64,000 nt of DNA, from positions 1 to 64,000 of the forward strand of contig JADJUJ010000022.1 of the NCBI GenBank assembly GCA_016710765.1, written 5' to 3'. This stretch comes from Lewinellaceae bacterium. Lineage in GTDB: Bacteria; Bacteroidota; Bacteroidia; Chitinophagales; Saprospiraceae. Positions 46,605 to 55,011 of this stretch are shown piece after piece (the stretch's first letter is position 1; each line of letters opens with the position of its first letter). The notes under the pieces were generated by a model. It worked only from the letters and a program-made list of their open reading frames with translations. It made no database searches and was not told the origin of the DNA. A program made the position numbers and the translations under genes.

Positions 46605-47012
46605 ATGGCGCTCACCGACCGACAAATTCGTCTCGTTCAGAAATCCTGGCGGCTGCTACGCGACATCGATCCGCAGGTGGTTGGCGACCTTTTTTACTCC
46701 AAATTGTTCCTGGATCACCCGGAGGTACGCGCGATGTTTCCGAAGGATCTCAAAATGCAACACCAGAAATTGCTCGACATGATCAGCAAGGTAGTTGCCC
46801 GCCTCGATCACCTTGGCGATATGAACGGGGAAATCAAGGAAATGGGCAAGCGCCACGAAGGTTACGGTGTGTTGCCGCATCATTACGGTTGGGTAGGGAG
46901 TGCATTGCTTTGGACCATCAAAAACGGGATGAATAAGGAATGGAGTCCGGAATTGGAGGAAGCATGGACCGTTTGTTACACCAATTTGGTAGAACTCATG
47001 TTGGAAGCCTGA
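46605..47012 (+). CDS. Single-domain globin (flavohaemoglobin-type)
   Basis: 135 residues from MALTDRQIRLVQKSW, the usual globin A-helix opening. GDLFYSKLFLDHPEVRAMFP covers the B-C helices, and KRHEGYGVLPHHYGWVGSALL supplies the proximal His (residue 84) and the conserved HY of the FG/G region; WTVCYTNLVELML is the H helix. No reductase domain follows. Such globins bind O2, NO or CO. The gene is 14 bp upstream of the LytTR regulator and shares its promoter (site 4), so gas sensing or protection linked to this regulon is plausible but unproven. ATGs at 46545 and 46581 are in frame but lie across or before the promoter. Confidence 0.88.
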   Translation: MALTDRQIRLVQKSWRLLRDIDPQVVGDLFYSKLFLDHPEVRAMFPKDLKMQHQKLLDMISKVVARLDHLGDMNGEIKEMGKRHEGYGVLPHHYGWVGSALLWTIKNGMNKEWSPELEEAWTVCYTNLVELMLEA

Positions 47013-47026
47013 AAAAAACGAAAGGT

Positions 47027-47797
47027 ATGAATGCAGTAATCATAGAGGACGAGTCCCTGATTGCCCGCGAATTGCAGGCTAAGATCATGGCTGTGGCTCC
47101 GGACCTGAAAATCACCGCTGTCCTGCCCAGTGTAAAAACAGCCAATCGCTGGTTTCTGGAAAATGCAGAACCGGACATGATCTTTGCAGACATCCAGCTC
47201 AGCGATGGCGTAAGTTTTGAGATACTGGAGCGCTATCAATTCAAATGTCCGGTGGTTTTTACGACGGCATACGACGAATATGCGCTCAAGGCCTTCCGTG
47301 TTAACGGCATCGATTACCTGCTCAAACCAGTTGATACAGAGGATTTGAAACGAGCCATAGAAAAGGCAAGTGCCATTGTGGAAAGTAAATCGCCCTATCC
47401 AAGTGATATTCAGCAATTGCTGTCGATGATGGCCCAACCGCAAAAGAATGTGCCGGCTTACAAAGAAAAATTTGTGGTAAAAGTCAAGAACAATTGGTTG
47501 CCTGTTTTGACCAAAGACATTGCCTGCTTTTACCGCGACAATTTCAATTACCTGCTGACTTTTTCAGGAGAAAAATACATGCTAGATTTCGTCACGCTGG
47601 AGGAAATCGAAGAATTGCTCAACCCCGAATGTTATTTCCGCGCCAACCGCCAAAGTATCGTCCACATTGATGCCATCCAAAGCATCAAACCACATGAAAA
47701 CCAAAAACTCTCGCTCACGCTCAAGCCACCTGTTAAGATGGTTTTGGACGTGAGCCGAGAGAAGGCGCCGGGTTTCAAGCGTTGGTTTGAGCGCTAA
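47027..47797 (+). CDS. LytTR-family response regulator
   Basis: 256 residues. Receiver domain (1-120): IIEDESLIARELQ with the acidic pocket, phospho-acceptor Asp55 in FADIQLSDG, TTAYDEYALKAF, and Lys100 in DYLLKPVD. LytTR DNA-binding domain (about 155-250): KFVVKVKNNWLPVLTKDIACF, FNYLLTF, LEEIEELLNPECYFRANRQSIVHIDAI. LytTR proteins bind pairs of 9-bp direct repeats about two helical turns apart, exactly what precedes four transcripts in this locus, including its own. Expected partner: the sensor kinase at 41804-44890. The start at 47027 is preceded by AAAGG. Confidence 0.93.
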   Translation: MNAVIIEDESLIARELQAKIMAVAPDLKITAVLPSVKTANRWFLENAEPDMIFADIQLSDGVSFEILERYQFKCPVVFTTAYDEYALKAFRVNGIDYLLKPVDTEDLKRAIEKASAIVESKSPYPSDIQQLLSMMAQPQKNVPAYKEKFVVKVKNNWLPVLTKDIACFYRDNFNYLLTFSGEKYMLDFVTLEEIEELLNPECYFRANRQSIVHIDAIQSIKPHENQKLSLTLKPPVKMVLDVSREKAPGFKRWFER

Positions 47798-47805
47798 AGT
47801 CCAGC

Positions 47806-49104
47806 TTATTGCCGGATATTATTTAGCTCTGTTTCTAATTCATTTTTCGCATTAGATTCAGCAGTTGTTAATGTATTATTTAAAAGGTTGTTTTGTTCAT
47901 ACGGGTCATTGGTTAAATGATACATTTCCTCATTTCCGACTGCATCTTTAATAATCTTATATTGTCCATTGCTTATTGTCCATGAATCCTTTGTTCCATC
48001 GTTCAATTCAGCGTACTGAAATTCTCTAATAGTAGAAGATTGAGAAAGTAATGATTTAAAACTTTTACTATCCTTGTACTGAGCTACATTTATGCCTGCT
48101 ATTTCAGAGATAGTTGTAAAAAGGTCGGTTCCTGTTATCAAATTATCATCTGTTCCCTTACGGGAAACTTCTTTTCCTGAAATAAACATAGGAACGTTTA
48201 TTCCTCCTTGATACAAAGTGTTTTTTACGGTGGAACTTGTATAAGGACTTTGAGCCACTTGGCTTGGTGTGCCATTGTCTCCTATAAAGATTATGATTGT
48301 ATTCTCCTTTTCATTTTCAGGAATATTATCTAATATTCTACCAATTTGATAATCCATAGCTTCTATAGCTGCCATATAATAAGGTGTGGGATCCATTCCA
48401 GTGGTGTAAGCAGGTAAAGTACTTTGACTATGCATATTACTTGGGGGAACATGAAACGGAGTATGGGGAGCATTGTAGGCAAGCCATAAGAACCAAGGTT
48501 TGGATTGTTCGTTTATCCAATCAATAGACAAATCGGTAAATACTTCTGTAGCATATTTCGTTTGTAAGCTACTGGTACCATCTTCGGTTAGTTGCCATTG
48601 ATAATAATCATCAACAGCACCACGAATCAAACCTGCATAATAATCAATGCCGAATGATTCTGGATTTACACTTGTATTGTTGCCAGACAAATGCCATTTG
48701 CCTACGACAGCAGAAGCATACTTATTATTCGTATTAGTACTAATGTACTTTTGTAAAGTAACTTCTGACGTAGATAAAACATCTCCTACTCCTTTTATAC
48801 CCGTTCGATACCCATATTTTCCTGTAATAATCGAGCCTCTAGTAGGTGTACATGTGGGGTTTACCCAAAAATTGTTAAAGGTTAATCCTTTATTTCTAAT
48901 GGCATCAATGTTTGGTGTATTGGGTTTTATGCTTCCTTCTGTAAAACCATTAATAGCATCTTTACCTAAATCATCGGCTATGATCAGCAAAATATTAGGA
49001 GATTCATTGGTTGGAAAAATACCATCAGAACCTTTTGAACAAAATGAGAGTATTGAAATAAGTGATATTGCAAATAGCAGTAATATTAAATTCGCTTTTT
49101 TCAT
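47806..49104 (-). CDS. Type I (formylglycine) sulfatase, lipoprotein
   Basis: 432 residues. SPII signal (NLILLLFAISLISILSFC). Sulfatase core: SPNILLIIADDLG metal ligands, the FGly motif CTPTRGSIITGKYGYRTG (C-x-P-x-R), VGKWHLSG, APHTPFHVPP, IIFIGDNGTPS. The Cys in CTPTR must be matured by an anSME/FGE enzyme encoded elsewhere. Substrate unknown; such sulfatases act on sulfated polysaccharides. Clearly AT-richer than the flanking genes. 12 bp downstream of the YHYH gene, same strand: an operon, probably acquired. Confidence 0.93.
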   Translation of the reverse strand: MKKANLILLLFAISLISILSFCSKGSDGIFPTNESPNILLIIADDLGKDAINGFTEGSIKPNTPNIDAIRNKGLTFNNFWVNPTCTPTRGSIITGKYGYRTGIKGVGDVLSTSEVTLQKYISTNTNNKYASAVVGKWHLSGNNTSVNPESFGIDYYAGLIRGAVDDYYQWQLTEDGTSSLQTKYATEVFTDLSIDWINEQSKPWFLWLAYNAPHTPFHVPPSNMHSQSTLPAYTTGMDPTPYYMAAIEAMDYQIGRILDNIPENEKENTIIIFIGDNGTPSQVAQSPYTSSTVKNTLYQGGINVPMFISGKEVSRKGTDDNLITGTDLFTTISEIAGINVAQYKDSKSFKSLLSQSSTIREFQYAELNDGTKDSWTISNGQYKIIKDAVGNEEMYHLTNDPYEQNNLLNNTLTTAESNAKNELETELNNIRQ

Positions 49105-49116
49105 CTACTTGTTTTT

Positions 49117-50055
49117 TTATTGTGGTGTTCCCTTGAAACAACCAATATTATAAGGAAAATCATACGTCCAATGGTAATGATACAAATTAATCATTTGACC
49201 ATCCCAAAGAACAGGGTGTATATGACCATGACACTCGTCCAAATCTGCTGATGTGAGCAATTCTCCATCTTCTCCATAAGGTCCGTAAATACCAAAACCA
49301 TCTAACATATACCCCATAAGCGCGGAGTGTTGTCCATGTTCATGAGGGTGAATATGATCTTGAAGGTCTTGTGCTGGAAAATGATAATGGTATCTTTCTG
49401 TACCATCTGTATGACCACCAAATCTGTCTAATATTTCGTGTGCTGCAGCATCATTCCCAAGTGTTGATGCTCCATGATATATGGCACTTCCGCTGAGTGA
49501 GATACCAGAAGGACCGAAAGGCACACAACTTGGTTCTGCTGCTATTTCAGGTATTGCTGGAAAAACATAAAGAACTTGATGTTCGGTAATAATATTCGGA
49601 TTTCCGTCGTATTGATATGCTATACTGCCAGGTTGAATGGGGAAAATACCTGTAGGGTGGCTTGGTAGCGCATTTCCTGTTATGATGCGATTGCCATTTC
49701 CATCTAAAGTGGCATTGAATTCACTTATCCAGGTAACATTTCCTTGCACCTGTGGTTTTTTGGTATAATCCCAGGTTCCATCAGGATTTGTCCAGTCGCT
49801 GGCATCCGAGTTTCCGGCGCCATTTGAAGGAAGACCACAAAGCCATAAAGACAAAAAATCTGGCTGGGGATTTCCTTGATTTCTGATCAAAATATTAGTA
49901 GGTGCAGTGCCACCAAAAGGTAAATGAGTAAGGTCAGGAGTATCGGGGTTGTTAGGGTCAACCTTATCATTAGACTTTTTACAACCAATAATTGTTAATG
50001 AAGCAATTACAAAACAAATTTGAATCACTTGGAGTGAGCGCTTTAATTTTATCAT
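49117..50055 (-). CDS. YHYH-domain lipoprotein
   Basis: 312 residues. SPII signal (VIQICFVIASLTIIGC) with a KKSND spacer. The His-rich core reads HEILDRFGGHTDGTERYHYHFPA, DHIHPHEHGQHSALMGYMLDGFGIYGP, DLDECHGHIHPV and a second LYHYHWTYDFPYNIGCFKG, the YHYH protein pattern. The many His suggest metal binding; function not established. First gene of a two-gene AT-rich transcript with the sulfatase; sulfatase/YHYH pairs recur in marine Bacteroidota as I recall, so a shared role in sulfated-glycan use is inferred. Confidence 0.85.
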   Translation of the reverse strand: MIKLKRSLQVIQICFVIASLTIIGCKKSNDKVDPNNPDTPDLTHLPFGGTAPTNILIRNQGNPQPDFLSLWLCGLPSNGAGNSDASDWTNPDGTWDYTKKPQVQGNVTWISEFNATLDGNGNRIITGNALPSHPTGIFPIQPGSIAYQYDGNPNIITEHQVLYVFPAIPEIAAEPSCVPFGPSGISLSGSAIYHGASTLGNDAAAHEILDRFGGHTDGTERYHYHFPAQDLQDHIHPHEHGQHSALMGYMLDGFGIYGPYGEDGELLTSADLDECHGHIHPVLWDGQMINLYHYHWTYDFPYNIGCFKGTPQ

Positions 50056-50132
50056 TTATTGTATATTTAGTTGTCTGTTGGATTGTCTAAATGCAAAAAG
50101 GTTTAATCTGGTAGGGCCTTTATTAAATTGGC

Positions 50133-50197
50133 TACAACGTTACAAATCATCATAGTTGCTGACGCGAGAAGGCCCTTATCGCTTATACAGCGTTGTA
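50133..50197. repeat. 65-bp imperfect palindromic segment
   Basis: Begins TACAACG (50133-50139) and ends CGTTGTA (50191-50197). An overlapping inverted pair AGGGCCTT (50113-50120) / AAGGCCCT (50169-50176) is interleaved. Size and ends recall attC sites, but the core 7-mers do not match RYYYAAC/GTTRRRY well. Confidence 0.35.
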
Positions 50198-50205
50198 TTG
50201 TCTGT

Positions 50206-50981
50206 TTATTTGTCTTTTATGGTTCCTAACAAGTAGAGCACAACACCTGGTCCAGACTTTATTTTACCGATTTCCCAGTCATAATTTTCTGTTTCGTCCA
50301 GAGTGGAAACCAAGGCATTCATTTCTTGTACAGAGTATGTTCGAAGCGATGAAACAACTCCGTCCCATAATACAAACAGCGGCACAATCGGAATTAAATA
50401 GGTGAAAACAATTCTTCCGATTTTGAACGGTCTTATAAACGGTGTGGTGAAAAGGACACTTAGTGGAGACAATAACATAGCCAAAATGCTCGGAACACTT
50501 CTTTCCTGCGCTTCAAAAATTGCAATTGAACTACTTGAATTAATTGCATTTTGTAAAATTTGTTTTGCGTCATTTGGTCTGAAATGGTGCAAGGATAAAA
50601 ATTGAGTTCTCAATCCTTTTAGTTCGCTTGGTACGTTTCTTGCATCAATAGATTTTTCTATGTAGTCAAAACTGTCCGATTGTTCTTTTGTAAACTCAAA
50701 GGCAGAAATGTTGGGGTAATAGTCGGTCAGAATGAATTTTAAGTCTGGAATGTCTTTTTTAATTCGGAGTTTAACCAAATGAGTCCGCCGCCGCCGCCAG
50801 ATCCGAGATCAATTATTTGATTGGTTCGGCTTTTTTTCAAACCTTTTTCAATGATGGGAATGATCGGTTTGTACAATTTTGTTTTGTTGGATAAAAACTG
50901 TAGGAAGTCGGTTCCGTAGTTTCTTAAAAAAGTTGGAAACCATTTTTGGTCTTCAAATTCAAATAAATGTATTCTTTTCAT
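50206..50981 (-). CDS. Class I SAM-dependent methyltransferase, one frameshift
   Basis: About 258 residues. SAM-binding motif I as IIDLGSGGGGGLIWL near residue 60, then LKFILTDYYPN (motif II acidic residue), RTQFLSLHHFRPNDAKQIL and IAIFEAQERS. A hydrophobic pair of segments near the C-terminus (ILAMLLSPLSVLF, GRIVFTYLIPIVPLFVLW) could touch the membrane. The frame break near 50763 lies in an A-run; adding one A gives SELKKDIPDLKF. Substrate unknown. AT-rich like the sulfatase operon, and probably foreign. Confidence 0.8.
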
Positions 50982-51149
50982 TGTATTTGTTTTTGTGGGC
51001 TAACGTTCTGATTACGCTCTAAGTTGGCAACAGGTGCTGTGTTTTGCCGATGCCTAAACGGAGCATCGCAAATATAAAGATTTGCACATGTATTCAATTA
51101 AATCTAATATGGATTCCACAGTAACCCACTGGCCAGGTCGAACCAACCC

Positions 51150-52618
51150 CTACCGCCCAAGTTTTTCCATTTCCAGCAATACCTGGGCTTTTACGATGAT
51201 GAGTATCGCAATGTCATCGGGGCGTACCCAGATTTTTTGTGGCTTAAAATCCCAATCTTCAATCGTCAGATCTATTTTTTTCCCTGCGCGCCCGCGCTCG
51301 ATGCCGCGCATGATGTCGTCTGGAATTTTACCAATTAGTTCGGACAAAGGCATGCTGAGTTCCTTTTCTATTTGTTCTTTGAAATTGCTGTGCAACAACC
51401 AGTCGGCACCGGCTAAAAGTGCTTCGCCCGTAACGACCTCGAAATCAAAATTTTTGATCACCATTTTCTGTGAATCCGGCTCATACCTGGGTTCGCCCCG
51501 AAAATAGATGTCGCCTTTTGTATCGCCGCGCACTTTCATGTGCAGGACCAGGTCCTTTCCACAGCCCCATATTTCTGCGGTTTTCACTTTGATGCTGTGG
51601 TTCCCAAACTTGTACTCCTTATTTGCCAGCTTTTGTTGAATCACCGTGCTAATCTCTCCGTACGAAATTTCAGAAAGCATATACACATAGGCTTCATTGG
51701 GCAATTCCGACCGTTTTACAAGGGGCGGCAAAATGGAATCAATCGTATAATCGGGGTTTGCACTTACCAGGGTCTCGGTCGTTGCAGAGATACGGCCCTG
51801 AACCATCAGGTTTGCCCCCTCGGTGGTAATGGTCCCCATTTCAAATTGTATCGGGTGGATTTTTAGCCAAACCAGCCTTTCTTTACGGTTGATAACTATC
51901 GGTTTTTGAATATTCTGCCATACCCGGCTCATGCCTCGATAGAGGTGGACTATGGAGCGAATTTTTCCATCCATCTTATCCTGTACCTGCGGCATCTCTT
52001 TGAGGAGCCTCCGGTCAACCATTTTTTTTAAATTGATGAGCCCACCTAAAGTTTTTACATCGCTGAGCCATTCAAAGGAGACAAATTTGGTTTGAGGCTG
52101 CAACTTCCAGTCTTCACCAATATCCAGGGTGGTTTCAAAGGTTATAAGCAGGCTGAATTCTGTTTTGAGCGAAAGCGCATTTGTAAAAGGCAAGGCATTT
52201 TTATCAATGATTTGTCGTTCAACCAGTACATGCAATGGCAACTGATACCTGGCCACCTGGTTGTTAAAAGCCACCTTGATTTTTCCAAGGCGCGTAATTT
52301 TCAGTTTTAAATTGTCTTTTTTGCCTTCCTTGTTTGCATTGTCGAAATCATCATCGTCCACAATGTCGGCTTCTACTGCTTCGTTCATCTTTTCCTCGAT
52401 CAAGTGAAAGGGAATGACCAGCGGGGTGCTGAGGAAGGAAGTGTCTTTGGGTATATCGATGTATTGATCCTCGCAGGAAGTCGCTCCGTCTTGATGTTGT
52501 GGCAGGCAAAATGCGCGAAACTGAGGAGAAAAAGCGCAAGAGACCAATACCGCTTAGCAAAGCAGGTAGCATCTGTGTCGGTGTTTTGGCGTACCCTTGT
52601 TATCCTGCTGTAAAACAT
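51150..52618 (-). CDS. DUF4403-family lipoprotein, one frameshift
   Basis: About 490 residues after bridging a break near 52475. The true N-terminus is in another frame: MFYSRITRVRQ.. then LALFLLSFAHFAC, a good lipobox. After the break the body runs CEDQYIDIPKDTSFLSTPLVIPF, PLHVLVERQ, VWLKIHPIQFEMGTI, LPNEAYVYMLSEISYGEI, LVLHMKVRGDTKGDIYFRGEP, FEVVTGEALLAGADWLLH, the DUF4403 pattern (all-beta, lipid-binding-like fold, unknown role). Third gene after tamB and tamL on the same strand, so an envelope-assembly association is plausible. Confidence 0.85.
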
Positions 52619-52687
52619 TGAAAAGCGCATGCTTTTGTATGATTTAATGATTTGTTGGTCGCCAGGAAACACGTTATTCCAAGGTTC

Positions 52688-55008
52688 CTAAAACGGGTAC
52701 CCAAAAGAAAAATTCCAATTCAAATTCTCCTTCCGCCAATTGCTGCTGCCGAAGTGCAACTGGTCGCCCACCCAGCGTTCGCCTGTAGGGAGGTAGGGCT
52801 TGGACAGTGGAAACGCCACATCGAGCCGCAAGACAAAAAAGCCAAGATTGACCCGAAGCCCCACACCTGTGCCCGCCGCCAACTCGCGGTAAAAACCATT
52901 CAATCGGAACTGGGAGGCTTCCGTAGCATCGGGGCCAGAAGTAAGCCAGATATTCCCGGCATCCAGGAACACTGCCAATTCAGGGTACTTGCCCAAAGGC
53001 ATCCTGTATTCCAGGCTGCTCTCTATCAGGAGATTACCCGTGTAATTACTCACAGAAAGCGTGTTGCTGCTCGTGTCACGCGCCTGAGCACCCGGCCCGA
53101 TGGTACGTGGGGCAAAAGCCCTGACGCTGGAGGCTCCACCAATAATATAGCGGTCGAGCAAAGCGATTGTTCCGCCAGCGCGCAGGGGAATGCCGGCCCC
53201 AACGGCCACTCGCATCGCCAACATATTTCGCGCATCGGTTTTTTGGTACTGCCGGTAATCCGTTTCAATAAAAAAGTTCCGCGGACTGGCGAGTTTGTAA
53301 TCCGCCGGCAGGTATTTATTCTTGCTATACCCGCTTATCTGGGCGGCAAATCGCTGGCGGAAATAATGGGTTAATCGCCTGGCGGGGCCTAAACGCTCAT
53401 CCAAAGAAAAAGTATAGTTGGGCTTATATTCCAAAAAGGTCAGCAGCGAAGCGGAAGTACCGGTGGTATCGGTAGGGATACCCGCTATTACTTTTTGGCG
53501 CACCAGGTCCTTGTTGATGGTCGAAAATTGCAAGCCCAGATTGAGCGGATTAATTTCCTGGGTGATCGAGCCATTGCGCTGGTTTTTCCACGAATAACCA
53601 GCCTCCCCCGAAACCCGCTGTAAACTCAAGCGGAAGGGGCCCAATTCCGGCAAATCGTATTTGAACCAATTGGTTTCATGCCGCATACTAATGGCGGTGG
53701 TGCTAAAAGAACGCTGGTCTTTGGGCTGAAAAAAAACAAGACGGGGCAAACTCAGGTGCGCGGCAGCATTACTGACAATGAAATCCTGAAAAGCAAAATT
53801 GTCCTTGTTGGTGCGAAGGTAAGCGCCATTCAGCGCAAGCCGAAGGGCTTCCGCGCCACCAAAAGATTGCGGTGGTTGTACGCTACACCGGTTCGGGCGC
53901 CAAAGTAAAACCTGCGGAAAATATCCCGGACACGGTGCTTTCTACCTTTTGAGGGCGAAATGGCGTAAGGTAAATGCGCGCATCGAGCAGCGAATCAGCC
54001 AGGGGCGACACATCGAAGCGAATGTTGATGAATTTATAAATATTCAGGTTCAGCAGGCGATAAATGGTCGACTTATAGGCCGCATTGGAATACAGTTCGC
54101 CGCAACGGAGCTTTATATGCTGGTTAATAACCGAGGGCTTGGTACGCAGATGATGGTAAACGTAGCTGGGGCAATTCAGGCCCAGAGTGTCCGTCTCCTT
54201 TTTTGTTTCAGCCTTCTCACTGGCCAAATCATAATCAGGGAATACGGTAATGGTGCTGATTTCGTAGCGCTGTCGTTCCCTGGCGTTTGTTTCACGCTTA
54301 ATACGCAAACTTAGGTTTAATGAACCGGGAGGGTGTAAGGTGTCGGCTTCAAAAAGCAGGTTGTCTGGCGTGAAAAAGTACCAGCCCCGGTTCCGTAAGG
54401 TGTCGGAAATCCGCTGGCGTTCCGCAAGGAGGTTTTCCAGCTGGTAATAATCGCCTGGCTTCAGCAGGGATTTTGACTGCATGGCAGCGATCGTAGTGGT
54501 GATGCGGCTGGAATCACTCGGGTAGTTGATGTGGTCAATTCTTTTGCGATCTGCTTGTACCATTACCTGGTACACTATTTGGGCTTTACGTTTTTTAAAT
54601 TCTGTCTTTGATTCCACATCTATGTTGAAATACCCATCATTTCCGGCCCTTTCCTCCAATAACTCCCGATGACGGTTGGCAATATTGGGTTCATACAGGA
54701 CCGGTTTTTCACCCAACTTGTTCGCGATGAACGTTCCAAAACTCTTTTCACGGCTATTTTTAAACAGGTGATACAAGACCAGTTGGGGTCGCATCCACAA
54801 GATGTTTTTATTTGGACGCGGCAGGATAACTGCTTTTTTAAGTTGGATTTCGGAGCCTGGTCGACCATTCTTTATCAGATTTTTCGATTTTTATTTTCGC
54901 CCCTGTATACAGCCGCTCTCCTTCTACCAGTCGGCCCGTACCCGTGCAGCCCGACCCATATACCAGCCAGGTCAATGCTACAGCGTAAAGGATCAAACGT
55001 GTTTTCAT
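52688..55008 (-). CDS. tamL: TamL: BamA/TamA-family outer-membrane lipoprotein, frameshifted
   Basis: About 773 codons across breaks near 54865 and between 53890 and 53750. The start ATG at 55006-55008 gives a lipoprotein signal (TRLILYAVALTWLVYGSGC). Then GRLVEGERLYTGAKI, LKKAVILPRPNKNILWM, POTRA-like domains (NRGWYFFTPDNLLFEADT .. YEISTITVFPD) and a C-terminal Omp85 barrel: FFIETDYRQY, the RFAAQISG region, GASSVRAFAPRTIGPG (the conserved VRGF-type loop), LLIESSLEYRMPL, FLDAGNIW, GVGLRVNLGFFVLRLDVAFPL, final FSFGYPF. Bacteroidota TamL is a lipid-anchored TamA that partners TamB. Starts 3 bp after the tamB stop. Confidence 0.9.
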
Positions 55009-55011
55009 ATC

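Noticed and set aside
52404..53374. Plus-strand ORFs of 69 and 240 codons opposite DUF4403 and tamL
   Set aside because: Antisense to genes with clear lipobox, POTRA and barrel features.
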